Assembly: GCA_020851235.1 (NCBI GenBank)
Contig: JADZDD010000025.1
Location: forward strand, 62,001 to 126,000
Origin: Burkholderiales bacterium
Lineage (GTDB): Bacteria; Pseudomonadota; Gammaproteobacteria; Burkholderiales; Casimicrobiaceae
Direction: 5' to 3'
Length of the DNA stretch: 64,000 bases
Shown: positions 17,074-25,403 of the stretch, in pieces
How positions within the stretch are numbered: the first letter of the stretch is position 1
Layout: every line of letters begins with the position of its first letter
Notes under the pieces: generated by a model
Databases searched by the model: none
The model's input: the letters and a program-made list of their open reading frames with translations, nothing else
What the model was told of the DNA's origin: nothing
Translations under genes and position numbers: made by a program

Positions 17074-17107
17074 GGCCTGCGTGATCCTCCCTTCGTGAGA
17101 GTGCCCT

Positions 17108-17136
17108 AATGTAGATGGCCTCATCTTCTCGCGCAA
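17108..17136 (-). promoter_or_regulatory. Sigma-70-like promoter of the sHdr operon
   Basis: On the minus strand a -35 box TTGCGC (17131-17136) and a -10 box TACATT (17108-17113) are separated by 17 bases. Transcription would start near 17101, about 28 bases before the dsrE3-like ATG. Spacing is ideal and both boxes match the consensus at four positions. Confidence 0.55.
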
Positions 17137-17229
17137 GCGGTTTTCCGCGGCGCGGCACGATGTATCGCGCGACCGGCCAGCGCACGGTGGCGCGTGACGG
17201 TTCGCGGATCGCTGCAAGGCGCGGCGGGG

Positions 17230-17258
17230 TTGCCGGCCCGCGTGCAGCGCGTGACAAT
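17230..17258 (+). promoter_or_regulatory. Sigma-70-like promoter of sat
   Basis: A -35 box TTGCCG (17230-17235) and a -10 box GACAAT (17253-17258) are 17 bases apart, with a predicted transcript start near 17265 and the sat TTG start codon at 17285. It is back to back with the sHdr operon promoter; about 95 bases separate them, enough for a shared regulator site, though I see no clear operator. Confidence 0.5.
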
Positions 17259-17284
17259 GTAACCCGAGTTTTCGGGAGAAGATC

Positions 17285-18496
17285 TTGTCCAAAGTCATCG
17301 TACCGCATGGTGGCGGCGCGCTCGCGCCGCTCGTCCTCACCGGCGAGGCGCTCGCGACGGAGCGCGTGCGCGCGCAGGGGCTGCGCAGCATCCGCGTGAG
17401 TTCGCGCGAGAAGGGCGACCTCGTCATGCTCGGGATCGGCGGCTTCACGCCGCTGACCGGCTTCATGACGCGGGAGGATTGGGCCGGGGTCTGCGATGCG
17501 ATGCACACTGCGTCGGGCCTGTTCTGGCCGATTCCGATCACGCTGTCCACCGACGAGGCCACCGCGGCGTCGATTGCAATCGGCGAGGACGTCGCGCTCA
17601 TCGACCCCGACGACGGCGCCATCCTCGCCGTGTTGTCGGTGACGCAGAAGTATCGCATCGACAAGGCGCACGAGTGCCAGTCGGTGTTCCGCACCACCGA
17701 CGCCGAGCATCCGGGCGTGCGGGCGGTGATGGGGCAGGGCGACGTCAATCTCGCCGGCCCCGTTCGCGTCCTCGGCGACGGCGGCTTCAAGGCGGGCTAC
17801 GGGACGCTGTTCATGACGCCGGCCGAGACGCGTGCCGAGTTTGCGCGCCTCGGCTGGTCGAGGGTCGCGGCATTCCAGACGCGCAATCCCATGCACCGCT
17901 CGCACGAGTATCTCGCCAAGGTGGCGATCGAAACCTGCGACGGCGTGCTCGTGCACTCGTTGCTTGGCAACCTGAAGGCGGGAGACATTCCCGCCGAGGT
18001 GCGAACGCGCGCGATCGGCACGCTGATCGAGAAGTACTTCGTGGCGGGCACCGTCGTGCAGGCGGGGTACCCGCTCGACATGCGCTACGCGGGCCCGCGG
18101 GAGGCGCTGCTCCACGCCGTGTTCCGCCAGAACTACGGCTGCGCGTATCTCATCGTCGGGCGCGATCACGCGGGCGTGGGCAGCTATTACGGGCCGTTCG
18201 ACGCGCACCGCATCTTCGACGAGATTCCGGCAGGTGCCCTCGAGATCCAGCCGCTCAAGATCGACTGGACGTTCTGGTGCTATCGCTGCGGTGGCATGGC
18301 GTCGGCGCGCACCTGCCCGCACGACGATGGCGACCGGCTGCTGGTGTCGGGAACGAAGCTGCGCAAGTGGCTCTCCGAGGGGAGCCCGGTGCCGGCGGAA
18401 TTCTCGCGCCCGGAGGTGCTCGAAATCCTGCGTGCGTACTACGCGGGTCTCGACGAGAAGGTCGAGGTCAAGCTCAGCGGGCACTCGGCACGCTGA
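17285..18496 (+). CDS. sat: Sulfate adenylyltransferase (dissimilatory ATP sulfurylase)
   Basis: The 403-residue Sat-type enzyme runs here in the direction APS + PPi to ATP + sulfate, giving substrate-level phosphorylation as the last step of sulfur oxidation. The nucleotide-binding motif [10 protein letters not shown] is at 198-207, [16 protein letters not shown] is near 298-313, and a zinc-type cluster CYRCGG...CPHD is near residue 335. It is the single-chain form, not the assimilatory CysDN pair. The start is TTG with a GGGAGAAG ribosome site; no ATG lies near enough upstream in frame. It stands alone on the plus strand, divergent from the sHdr operon and convergent with the apr operon. 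Confidence 0.95.
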   Translation: MSKVIVPHGGGALAPLVLTGEALATERVRAQGLRSIRVSSREKGDLVMLGIGGFTPLTGFMTREDWAGVCDAMHTASGLFWPIPITLSTDEATAASIAIGEDVALIDPDDGAILAVLSVTQKYRIDKAHECQSVFRTTDAEHPGVRAVMGQGDVNLAGPVRVLGDGGFKAGYGTLFMTPAETRAEFARLGWSRVAAFQTRNPMHRSHEYLAKVAIETCDGVLVHSLLGNLKAGDIPAEVRTRAIGTLIEKYFVAGTVVQAGYPLDMRYAGPREALLHAVFRQNYGCAYLIVGRDHAGVGSYYGPFDAHRIFDEIPAGALEIQPLKIDWTFWCYRCGGMASARTCPHDDGDRLLVSGTKLRKWLSEGSPVPAEFSRPEVLEILRAYYAGLDEKVEVKLSGHSAR

Positions 18497-18593
18497 CCGG
18501 CGCGCACCGCACGTGCGACGCGTGCGGCGCGTGCGGCGCGAAGCGACAGGCGACCGCAGGGCCGGTGGGGGCGCGCGGCGCGGATGGTGCCGC

Positions 18594-18752
18594 CTACGGC
18601 GTCTTCGGCTTCTGGTAGGGGACTTCCTTCTGGAACGGCTTCCAGACGGTTTCGTAGCCGACGAAGCCCTTGTCGTTGGGAGGCATCTGCCGCGTCGTGT
18701 AGAAGGGCGTCTGCCCGTCGGGAACCTTGGTATTGGGTTTCTGCTCGCTCAT
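18594..18752 (-). CDS. Unknown 52-residue protein at the end of the apr operon
   Basis: A small, proline-, lysine- and tyrosine-rich protein without cysteines or membrane segments (starts MSEQKPNTKVPDGQTPFY and ends PYQKPKTP). It has a good ribosome site (GAGGTGA, 4 bases before the ATG) and follows the FKBP-type gene after 37 bases, so it is probably a real last gene of the apr operon. I do not recognise the family. Its composition suggests a disordered peptide that binds a partner, possibly an accessory factor for APS reductase. Confidence 0.6.
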   Translation of the reverse strand: MSEQKPNTKVPDGQTPFYTTRQMPPNDKGFVGYETVWKPFQKEVPYQKPKTP

Positions 18753-18789
18753 GGGGTCACCTCGCGCTTTCGTGAGCCCGACCTCGGCT

Positions 18790-19299
18790 CTAAATGGGTC
18801 GCAATCTCGACGGATCGACGTCGGGTGCGGCATCGATCGCCCCGCCCGCCTTGAGCTCTTCGTCGGTGGCGTCGCGCACGCTCAGCACCTCGAGCCTGAA
18901 CACGACCTCCCGACCGCAGAGCGGATTGTTACCGTCGACCGTCAACGTGCTGTCGTCCACGCGCGTCACGACGAAGCTGCGCGTCTGGCCACGGTCGTTC
19001 TCCATCAGGATCGAGACGCCGACCTGCCGGTACTCGGGTGGGACGTTGTCGAGGCGATCGGTGAACACCAGCGACTCGTCGCGCGCACCGAAGATGCGAC
19101 GCCCGTCGAGCGGCACCTCGATCACGTCGCCGGCGCGCCTGCCGGCGAGCTCATGGTGCACCGACGGGGCCAGGATCTCGTTGTGGCCGTGCACGTAACC
19201 CAACGGAAACTCGACGCCGGTGAGGACCTGCCCCGATTGGCGGTCGCTCACCTGGTAGGTCAGCTCGACGAATTTGCCGTCCTGGATCACTTCAGTCAT
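18790..19299 (-). CDS. FKBP-type peptidyl-prolyl isomerase, SlyD-like
   Basis: A 169-residue cytoplasmic FKBP/SlyD-type protein. The FKBP half shows GKFVELTYQVSD at 8-19, PLGYVHGHNEILAPSVHHEL near 32-51, and the return strand at the end of the fold (REVVFRLEVLSVRDAT). The insert-in-flap region carries DSLVFTDR-like residues rather than a metal-binding His tail. It lies downstream of aprA and the 116-residue gene on the same strand, which suggests a folding helper for the Apr complex. Proline isomerase activity is expected from the family; the specific client is inferred from neighbourhood only. Confidence 0.82.
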   Translation of the reverse strand: MTEVIQDGKFVELTYQVSDRQSGQVLTGVEFPLGYVHGHNEILAPSVHHELAGRRAGDVIEVPLDGRRIFGARDESLVFTDRLDNVPPEYRQVGVSILMENDRGQTRSFVVTRVDDSTLTVDGNNPLCGREVVFRLEVLSVRDATDEELKAGGAIDAAPDVDPSRLRPI

Positions 19300-19320
19300 G
19301 TCGAGTCCGCGTCGGCGGGC

Positions 19321-19671
19321 CTAGAAGATCGACGCGGCGAAGATCCGGACCTCGCCATCCTCGTCGCCCAGGACGAGCCGTCCCAGCCACTCGCCTGGCT
19401 TCCGGGTGCTGCGCTGCCGGTACAAGACGGTCACGTGCTCGCCGCGGCGGATGGTGCCCAGGTAATCGACATCGTCGGACAGGCTCCTCGCGAGCTCGCT
19501 GTTGGCGAACTGGTGGTTCACCACGACCTGGTTCATCGCCAGGGCGAGCGACTTCGCGAAGCGCTTGACGAACTCGCCGTACTTGCCCTCGTTGGAGTGC
19601 TTGACGAGATCGCGCCACAGCGGGTCGGCGATGGCGCGAATCTCCTCGTCAGTACGCTCGACGATCTTCAA
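19321..19671 (-). CDS. Unknown 116-residue protein coupled to aprA
   Basis: I do not recognise this family. The ATG at 19671 overlaps the aprA stop by 4 bases, so it is translationally coupled to aprA. The N-terminal half is helical (TDEEIRAIADPLWRDLVKHSN) and the C-terminal half is predicted beta (HVTVLYRQRSTRKPGEWLGRL, then EVRIFAASIF). It has no cysteines and no signal peptide. Tight coupling suggests a stoichiometric partner or assembly factor of APS reductase in the cytoplasm. Confidence 0.7.
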   Translation of the reverse strand: MKIVERTDEEIRAIADPLWRDLVKHSNEGKYGEFVKRFAKSLALAMNQVVVNHQFANSELARSLSDDVDYLGTIRRGEHVTVLYRQRSTRKPGEWLGRLVLGDEDGEVRIFAASIF

Positions 19672-21572
19672 GCCGGAAGCTTCTGCGTCTTGTCACCGGC
19701 GGGCGCCTCGTCTTCCGCGACCAGGTGATAGCACGGCGCCTTCTCCATGGTGTACTCACCGGTGGCCGGATCGCGGCGCGACACGGTCAGCACGTGCCAG
19801 TTCTCGTCGTCGACCTTCATGGCGTCGCCACGGTAGTAATAACCCGGCCAGCGCGTCTCCTTGCGGAACAGCGTGTGCTGCGTGACGCACTCCGCCGCCC
19901 GGTGCCGGTGCTTCAATTCCCACGCCCGCAGCAGCTCGTGGATGTCCTTCGCGGCGACGTTCTCGAGATCCTCCTCCATGATCTTGAGCTTCTTGAGACA
20001 GATGTTGAGGAGCTTCTCGTTGGTCATGTAGCCGACGGTGTACCCGCCGCAATACTCGTCCATCAGCTTCTGCAGGCGGTCGAGCCCCTGTTGCGGATTG
20101 ATGTAGTGCGGATTGACGGTGCCGGCGACGATCGCGTTGCGGTAGATCCGATAGTGCTCGAGCGGCTTGTAGATCTCCTTGCGGCGGCGCTCGATCTGCG
20201 CGTCCGAGACGACGATGCCCTCGGCCTTGCCGTCGTCGATGTACTTGCACGCGGCCTTGGCGGCGAGACGGCCTTCGGTGAACGAGCCCGACGAGAATGC
20301 GTGCGGCGTGCCGCCGACCGCGTCACCCGCTCCGAACAGGCCCTCGACCGTGGTCATGCGGTTGTAGCCCCAGAAATAATCGGGCGGCGACACGTCCTCG
20401 GGACCCGAGCACCACGCGCCCGAGCAGGTCGCGTGCGAACCCATGACGTACGGCTCGGACGTGGTGAGTTCGGGGTTCTCCTTCTTGGGGTCGACGTCGG
20501 TGGCGGCCCAGAGCACCGCCTGGCCGACGGTCATGCCGAGGAAGTTCTCCCAGCCCACCTCTTCCAGGTGGGGATCCTGGAACGCCTGCATCGTCACCAT
20601 GTGGATGGGGCCGCGACCGGCCCGGACCTCGCTCATCAGCGCGTGGTTGCGCAAGCAGGTCGGGATGGGTCGGTGGGTCAAGTGCGAGGCCTCGGGGTCG
20701 AGGTAGGCCTTGCCGACCATCGCCTGCAGTTCCGGCCACCACTTCGACTCGTACTCTTCCCCCAACGCATTTTGCGTGTACGTCTTGAGGTGCAGGAAGT
20801 AGGCGCCGACCGGGCCGTAGCCATCCTTGAACCGCGCGAGGACGATCCGGTTCTCCATCTGCGTCATCTTCGCGCCGGCTTCGATCATGAGCCCGTACGC
20901 GGACGCCGACGACCAGGGCGCATACCAGGTGCGGCCGGCGCCCTCGCCGGTCGAGCGCGGCTTGAAGATGTTGGAGGCTCCGCCCGCACCGCAGATCACG
21001 GTCTTCGCCTTGAAGACGTGGTAATTGCCCGTGCGCACGTTGAAGCCCACCGCACCGGCGACGCGGTTCGGCCTGCTCTCGTCCATGAGCAGATGGGTGA
21101 CGCAGATCCGGTTGAAGACCTTGTCGGCCGACTTGCGGGCGGCTTCGGCCACGATGGGCTTGTAGGACTCGCCGTGGATCATGATCTGCCAGCGCCCTTC
21201 ACGAAGATAGCGCCCGGTCTTCGGGTTCTTCATGATCGGCAGGCCCCACTCCTCGAACTGGTGCACCGTCGAATCGACGTGCCGGGCCATGTCGAAGAGG
21301 AGGTCCTCGCGCACCAAGCCCATGAGATCGATGCGGGCGTAGCGGACGTGATCCTCGGGATTGTTCTCGCCCCAGCGACTGCCCATGTAGCAGTTGATCG
21401 CGTACAAGCCCTGCGCCACCGCGCCGGAGCGATCGATGTTCGCCTTCTCGGCAATGACGATCTTCTTGTTCTGCCCCCAGAATCGCGCTTCCCATGCGGC
21501 ACCCGTGCCGCCGAGACCCGCACCCGCGATGAGGATGTCGATGCCGTCTTCGATGATGGTGTTGTAGGCCAT
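19668..21572 (-). CDS. aprA: Adenylylsulfate (APS) reductase alpha subunit
   Basis: The 634-residue FAD-containing subunit. In sulfur oxidisers it runs in reverse, joining sulfite to AMP to form APS. The FAD fold DILIAGAGLGGTGAA begins at residue 12, the RSGAVAQGLYAINCY segment at 48-62 and the FAD/substrate segment LFGAGDAVGG near residue 410 are all typical. Length and lack of a signal peptide fit a cytoplasmic AprA. It begins 1 base inside the aprB stop (TAATG) and is coupled to the following 116-residue gene. The phylogenetic lineage (sulfur-oxidiser lineage I or II) would need a tree; association with aprM suggests the AprM-type rather than the QmoABC-type. Confidence 0.97.
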   Translation of the reverse strand: MAYNTIIEDGIDILIAGAGLGGTGAAWEARFWGQNKKIVIAEKANIDRSGAVAQGLYAINCYMGSRWGENNPEDHVRYARIDLMGLVREDLLFDMARHVDSTVHQFEEWGLPIMKNPKTGRYLREGRWQIMIHGESYKPIVAEAARKSADKVFNRICVTHLLMDESRPNRVAGAVGFNVRTGNYHVFKAKTVICGAGGASNIFKPRSTGEGAGRTWYAPWSSASAYGLMIEAGAKMTQMENRIVLARFKDGYGPVGAYFLHLKTYTQNALGEEYESKWWPELQAMVGKAYLDPEASHLTHRPIPTCLRNHALMSEVRAGRGPIHMVTMQAFQDPHLEEVGWENFLGMTVGQAVLWAATDVDPKKENPELTTSEPYVMGSHATCSGAWCSGPEDVSPPDYFWGYNRMTTVEGLFGAGDAVGGTPHAFSSGSFTEGRLAAKAACKYIDDGKAEGIVVSDAQIERRRKEIYKPLEHYRIYRNAIVAGTVNPHYINPQQGLDRLQKLMDEYCGGYTVGYMTNEKLLNICLKKLKIMEEDLENVAAKDIHELLRAWELKHRHRAAECVTQHTLFRKETRWPGYYYRGDAMKVDDENWHVLTVSRRDPATGEYTMEKAPCYHLVAEDEAPAGDKTQKLPA

Positions 21573-22051
21573 TAGTAGTACACGCCTTGGGTGAGCTTGA
21601 GACCCGCGTCCTTGAGCGTGCGCAGGCCGCCTTCGTCGAGCCGGATGTACTTCGGCTCGTTGTACAGGAGCTCGCTGTCGCGCATCTCCTTGCTCGGGGC
21701 AGGAACGTCGGCGAGCTTGGGGATCGCGGTGCCCCAGGGTTTGGTCGTGATCGGCGACAGGAAATTCTTCTCCGTCCCGTCGCGGAACTTGATGCGCCAG
21801 GCGATCGTGCCCTTGCGCTCGTCACGGTCGACCCGGACGCTGTGACCGAGCGGCGCGAAATCGGCATAACCGCGGACGTCGATCGCATGCTGCGGGCAGG
21901 CCTTCACGCAGGAGTAGCACTCCCAGCACATGTTCGGCTCGATGTTGTATGCCCGGCGGTACGTCGGGTCGATGTGCATGATGTCCGACGGGCAGATGTC
22001 GACGCAGTGTCCGCAGCCGTCGCATCGCGTCATGTAGACGAAGGTAGGCAT
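21572..22051 (-). CDS. aprB: APS reductase beta subunit (ferredoxin-like)
   Basis: The 159-residue iron-sulfur subunit that passes electrons from the AprA flavin. Two [4Fe-4S] motifs are complete: Cys10, 13, 16, 20 (CDGCGHCVDIC) and Cys42, 45, 48, 52 (CWECYSCVKAC). The C-terminal tail of about 45 residues, which wraps AprA in known structures, is present. The stop codon shares one base with the aprA ATG, so the two subunits are made together. aprM lies 51 bases upstream. Confidence 0.97.
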   Translation of the reverse strand: MPTFVYMTRCDGCGHCVDICPSDIMHIDPTYRRAYNIEPNMCWECYSCVKACPQHAIDVRGYADFAPLGHSVRVDRDERKGTIAWRIKFRDGTEKNFLSPITTKPWGTAIPKLADVPAPSKEMRDSELLYNEPKYIRLDEGGLRTLKDAGLKLTQGVYY

Positions 22052-22102
22052 GGAGTTCGGGTCCTCGAAGGTTCCGGTCGAACGGCGCTGGGCGCCTCGA
22101 CG

Positions 22103-22927
22103 CTAGTAGTGACGGGGGGCGTCGCGCTTGATGCCGAGCCCCATGTCCATCGGGGCATCGCGCAGGAGCTCCATGGAGTGTCGCTCCCGCTGCGCCGGAT
22201 CGTCACGCGTTTGCGTGGGCAGGTTCTCGGCCGTGCCGTTCGCTCGCGCCACCCGCTTGTCGAAGGCCGCCGCCGGCTTGAAGAACATGTGCGCGAATTT
22301 CGACCATGGCACGCCGCCGAAGAGGACGATGGTCGCGATGATGTAGAGCCAGAAGAGCAGCCCCGTGCCAGCGCCCGTTGCGGCCCAGAGGACGGCGAGC
22401 GTCACGCTCACGAGCAGCGACAGCACGAACAGGTCCGCCTTCACGAGCCGCAACGGCGAGTGACCTTCCGCGGCGACGTCGACCCGAATGAAGAACCAGA
22501 ACCAGTAGCCACCCACGAGCACGAGGAGCGCGCCGAGCCACCACAGCGCCGGCCAGATCGCAGGCGCCGGCGCGGCACCGGCCGGATAGCAAAAGACCAG
22601 GACCGCGGTGGCAACGACGTAGAGGATGAAGCCGTACATCCCGAGCAGGTGTGCCACCCGACGCTTCTGATTGCAGAACTCCCCCGAGGCGAGCACGTCG
22701 ACCACCGCGGTCTGCACGGCGATCGAGACCATTTCTCCGCTGCCCAATGCGCGGCCCTTGCTCCTGGACTTGCGCATGTTGGCGAAGAAGTATCGCGCGC
22801 TGCCCTTGTGAACGACGTCGAAGAGCGTCCCGACCACCACCGCGAGGATCATGATGATGAGGAACCACTGCAGGAATCCCGCGGGCAATGCCGCACCCGC
22901 GACCGCGAACGGATTGACGCTCAACAT
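22103..22927 (-). CDS. aprM: AprM, membrane anchor of APS reductase
   Basis: A 274-residue inner-membrane protein with about five helices (near residues 18-37, 95-113, 125-147, 165-185 and 190-208) and conserved-looking histidines in HLLGMYGF and KFAHMFFKP. This fits AprM, the proposed anchor that takes electrons from AprBA to the quinone pool in sulfur oxidisers that lack QmoABC. It is the first gene of the apr operon, with an AGGAGGG ribosome site 10-16 bases before the ATG. The 65-residue C-terminal tail is polar and cytoplasmic. Confidence 0.9.
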   Translation of the reverse strand: MLSVNPFAVAGAALPAGFLQWFLIIMILAVVVGTLFDVVHKGSARYFFANMRKSRSKGRALGSGEMVSIAVQTAVVDVLASGEFCNQKRRVAHLLGMYGFILYVVATAVLVFCYPAGAAPAPAIWPALWWLGALLVLVGGYWFWFFIRVDVAAEGHSPLRLVKADLFVLSLLVSVTLAVLWAATGAGTGLLFWLYIIATIVLFGGVPWSKFAHMFFKPAAAFDKRVARANGTAENLPTQTRDDPAQRERHSMELLRDAPMDMGLGIKRDAPRHY

Positions 22928-22991
22928 GGAATTGTTCCCTCCTGACGCCCGATTCTACGTCGGGCTGCGGCCGGCCAAGGCAAAATCTTCC

Positions 22992-23003
22992 TATGTGGCC
23001 ATA
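22992..23003. promoter_or_regulatory. Interrupted dyad in the aprM/lysR intergenic region
   Basis: A TATG-N4-CATA inverted repeat lies roughly mid-way between the divergent aprM (start 22927) and LysR-type gene (start 23097). LysR regulators usually bind short interrupted dyads of this kind in the region shared with a divergent target. A possible aprM -10 box TAGAAT (minus strand, 22952-22957) lies nearby, but its -35 box is poor. The assignment is tentative because the arms are only 4 bases. Confidence 0.35.
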
Positions 23004-23096
23004 CAGACATTGAATGGCGGCATGGGGCCCGCAGATCGGGGCGCGTCGCGTGCCGTATGATGGGTCCGGTGCGCGACGTCAACGGCCATTGCCCCC

Positions 23097-24029
23097 ATGT
23101 CGGATCGTAGACTCCAGGTATTCCACGCGGTGGCCAGGCACCGATCCTTCACCAAGGCGGCCGAGGCCCTGTGCATGACGCAGCCGGCCGTCACCTTCCA
23201 GATCCACCAGCTCGAGGGTCATTTCAATACCCGGCTGTTCGATCGCGCCAGTGGTGGCATCACGCTGACACCGGCCGGCGCGATCGCGCTCGAGTACGTC
23301 CAACGGATCCTGGCACTGTACGCGGAGCTCGACGCGCGGGTCAAGGACGTCACCGGACAGGAGGTCGGCCCGTTGACGATCGGCGCCTCCACGACGCTCG
23401 CCGAATTCCTGCTGCCGCGGGTGCTGGGCGAATTCAAGGCGGCCCACCCGGGCGTCGTCCCGCAGCTCATCGTGGCGAACTCGGATGCGGTGCAGGCTCG
23501 CGTCGCCGAGCGCAGTCTCGATCTCGGCTTCATCGAGGGCGGGTCGCGCTTGCCCACGCTCGTCACCGACGTCTGCTGCACGGATGAGCTGCAGGTCGTA
23601 TGCGCGCCGTCGCATCGGCTTGCCCGGTGCGAGGAAATCACGCTCGACCTCCTCGCCCGCCATCCCTACATCAGCCGCGAGCTGGGATCGGGGACGCGAG
23701 AGGTCATCGATCGGTACCTGAAGCAGGCGGGACACTCGCTCGAATCGCTGGAGGTGATCATGGAAGCGACCAGCGCCGAGGCGCTCAAGGGGCTCGTCGC
23801 CACCGGCGTGGGGTTCGCGATCATGTCGCGCGCCGCGGTCGACAAGGAAGTGCGCCTGGGCGATCTCGTCCGCGTCCCGCTGGCACCGCCGCTGATCCGC
23901 CACCTCTCGGTGGTGTATCCCAAGGAGCGCATCCACCCGAAGGTCGTCACCGAGTTCATCCGCTTCGCCAAGGAGCGTCTTGCGGCTCCGCGCACGGCCG
24001 AGGAGCGGACCGCCGCGACCGAGCGCTGA
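23097..24029 (+). CDS. LysR-type transcriptional regulator, divergent from apr operon
   Basis: A 310-residue LysR family regulator. The N-terminal winged helix-turn-helix is clear (RSFTKAAEALCMTQPAVTFQ, near residues 16-35), followed by the linker helix and a two-lobed effector-binding domain (LTIGASTTLAEFLLP near residue 93). It is similar in look to the YeiE/CbbR/CysB side of the family, some of which sense sulfite, adenylate or sugar phosphates. Its divergent placement next to aprMBA suggests that it controls that operon, perhaps in response to sulfite or APS; the effector is my inference. Confidence 0.9.
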   Translation: MSDRRLQVFHAVARHRSFTKAAEALCMTQPAVTFQIHQLEGHFNTRLFDRASGGITLTPAGAIALEYVQRILALYAELDARVKDVTGQEVGPLTIGASTTLAEFLLPRVLGEFKAAHPGVVPQLIVANSDAVQARVAERSLDLGFIEGGSRLPTLVTDVCCTDELQVVCAPSHRLARCEEITLDLLARHPYISRELGSGTREVIDRYLKQAGHSLESLEVIMEATSAEALKGLVATGVGFAIMSRAAVDKEVRLGDLVRVPLAPPLIRHLSVVYPKERIHPKVVTEFIRFAKERLAAPRTAEERTAATER

Positions 24030-24065
24030 CCGGGGGCGTCATTCCGGTGCGCTATGATCTTCCCG

Positions 24066-24611
24066 ATGAAGATCTGCATCGTCTCCGACAGTCACGACCG
24101 ATCCGATCCGCTGGCGCAAGCGGTGCGCGCGGCTGCGGCGGAAGGCGCCACCGCCGTCATTCACTGCGGCGACATCATCGGCACGCAGACGCTGCGCGGC
24201 GCGATGCAGGCCGGCTTGCCGATGCACGTGATCCACGGCAACAACCTGGGCGACCCCGTCTCGCTCTCCCGCTGGGCGTATGAAAGTGGGGGCCTGCTGC
24301 GCTACCACGGCGCCGACGCGCGGCTCGACTTGCACGGACGGCGGATCTTCGTCGTCCACTACCCCGAGTATGGTCACGCCATGGCGTGCACGGGGGACTG
24401 GGATCTCGTCTGTTGCGGCCATTCGCACGTCGCCGGCATCGAGCGCGTCGGCAACGTCAAGGGTGGCACGACGTGGGTGGTCAATCCCGGCACGGTCGCG
24501 GGCCTCGCCGCGCCGCGCACGTGGATCTTGGGCGACCTCGCCACGATGCGCTTCGAGTTGCGCAGCCTCGAGCCCTCGCACGCGGTACCCGACGCACGCG
24601 TGAGCGCGTAG
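24066..24611 (+). CDS. YfcE-type metallophosphoesterase
   Basis: A 181-residue calcineurin-like phosphoesterase. The metal-site motifs are in order: SDSHDR (D-x-H, residues 7-12), HCGDII (GD, about 38-43), HGNNLGD (GNH-type variant, about 61-67), and CGHSHVAGIE (GHTH-type, about 121). Such enzymes hydrolyse phosphodiesters in vitro, but the natural substrate is unclear. The ATG at 24066 is preferred over 24054 because it starts directly at the first beta strand. It follows the LysR gene after 36 bases and ends convergently with the GATase-like gene. Confidence 0.85.
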   Translation: MKICIVSDSHDRSDPLAQAVRAAAAEGATAVIHCGDIIGTQTLRGAMQAGLPMHVIHGNNLGDPVSLSRWAYESGGLLRYHGADARLDLHGRRIFVVHYPEYGHAMACTGDWDLVCCGHSHVAGIERVGNVKGGTTWVVNPGTVAGLAAPRTWILGDLATMRFELRSLEPSHAVPDARVSA

Positions 24612-24656
24612 TTCGCGCCCCGCCCCGACCCGCCGGCGGCGCGCCCGGCATGAGGG

Positions 24657-25364
24657 CTACGCCGCGGCGGGCGTGTCCATCCACCCGGCAAGGCGCACGA
24701 TGCCGGTCATGATCGGCACCAGCGCGTCCTCGAGCGCCGGCTGCACGGCACGCAACCGTGCGAGCTCCTCGGTGACGTTGGCCGGCGCCTCGTCGAACTC
24801 CATCACGAGATCCTCGATCATCGCGACCTTGAGGCCGGGATGCGCGGTGAAGCCGAGGGCGCGCGGCCCGAGTCGCCATAGCGCCGGACGTTCGCGTGCA
24901 TCGCGCGCGAGCACCTGCGCCGCGGGCGGGACCGCGGGCCGGTCGCGCATGTAGATCGCCAACGGATAGCGCTCGGGAAGGTAGCCTTCCAGTGCCGACG
25001 GGTCCGTGCGCGTTGCTGCGGATACCGAGAATTCGAGTGCGGCAGGCTGCGGCTTCGCACCTGCTGCGAGCGCCACGATCTGCGCGCCGACGCCGAAGCC
25101 CACGAGCGGCCAGCCACGCTCGAGGCAGACGCGTGCAAGCTCCACTTCGCGCGCGAGCGTGGGAACGTCGTGCGTGCCGGCGCTTCCCCACGGGCCGCCA
25201 CCCAGGAGGATGAGGCCGTCGGCGAGGGCTTCGACGGCAGGCAACGTGCCGCCCGCGGCGAACGGCCGGTGATAGCGAAAGCGGATGCCGCGACCTTCGA
25301 GGTGATCCTCGATGAGGCCGAGATACTCGGCGTAGGTGTGCTGCACGACATGGACGAGCCGCAT
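24657..25364 (-). CDS. Class I glutamine amidotransferase-like protein without catalytic Cys
   Basis: A 235-residue protein with the class I GATase (flavodoxin-like) fold: LILLGGGPWG near residue 51 and the elbow VGFGVGAQ at 88-95. In active enzymes the elbow reads G-x-C-x-G; here the nucleophile position is Gly91. The second catalytic site keeps His175 (TAHPG), but the usual Glu after HP is Gly. It should therefore not hydrolyse glutamine. It is the last gene of the lipoate-assembly operon, 39 bases after the lipoate ligase. Similar genes accompany lipoate/sHdr loci in other sulfur oxidisers as far as I recall; the role is unknown. Confidence 0.82.
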   Translation of the reverse strand: MRLVHVVQHTYAEYLGLIEDHLEGRGIRFRYHRPFAAGGTLPAVEALADGLILLGGGPWGSAGTHDVPTLAREVELARVCLERGWPLVGFGVGAQIVALAAGAKPQPAALEFSVSAATRTDPSALEGYLPERYPLAIYMRDRPAVPPAAQVLARDARERPALWRLGPRALGFTAHPGLKVAMIEDLVMEFDEAPANVTEELARLRAVQPALEDALVPIMTGIVRLAGWMDTPAAA

Positions 25365-25403
25365 CGGTGCGCGCCTGGAGCGATGGCGTTGCGGTGGCGA
25401 ACG

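Noticed and set aside
17285..18496. Assimilatory sulfate activation gene
   Set aside because: Single-chain Sat with a zinc-type motif next to apr and sHdr operons; no cysD, cysN, cysC or cysH is present.
18517..18540. Direct repeat of a 9-base GCGTGCGGC unit after sat
   Set aside because: Only two copies in a GC-rich background; could be chance and has no terminator shape.
24657..25364. GMP synthase or anthranilate synthase glutaminase component
   Set aside because: The catalytic Cys is absent and no synthase partner is present.
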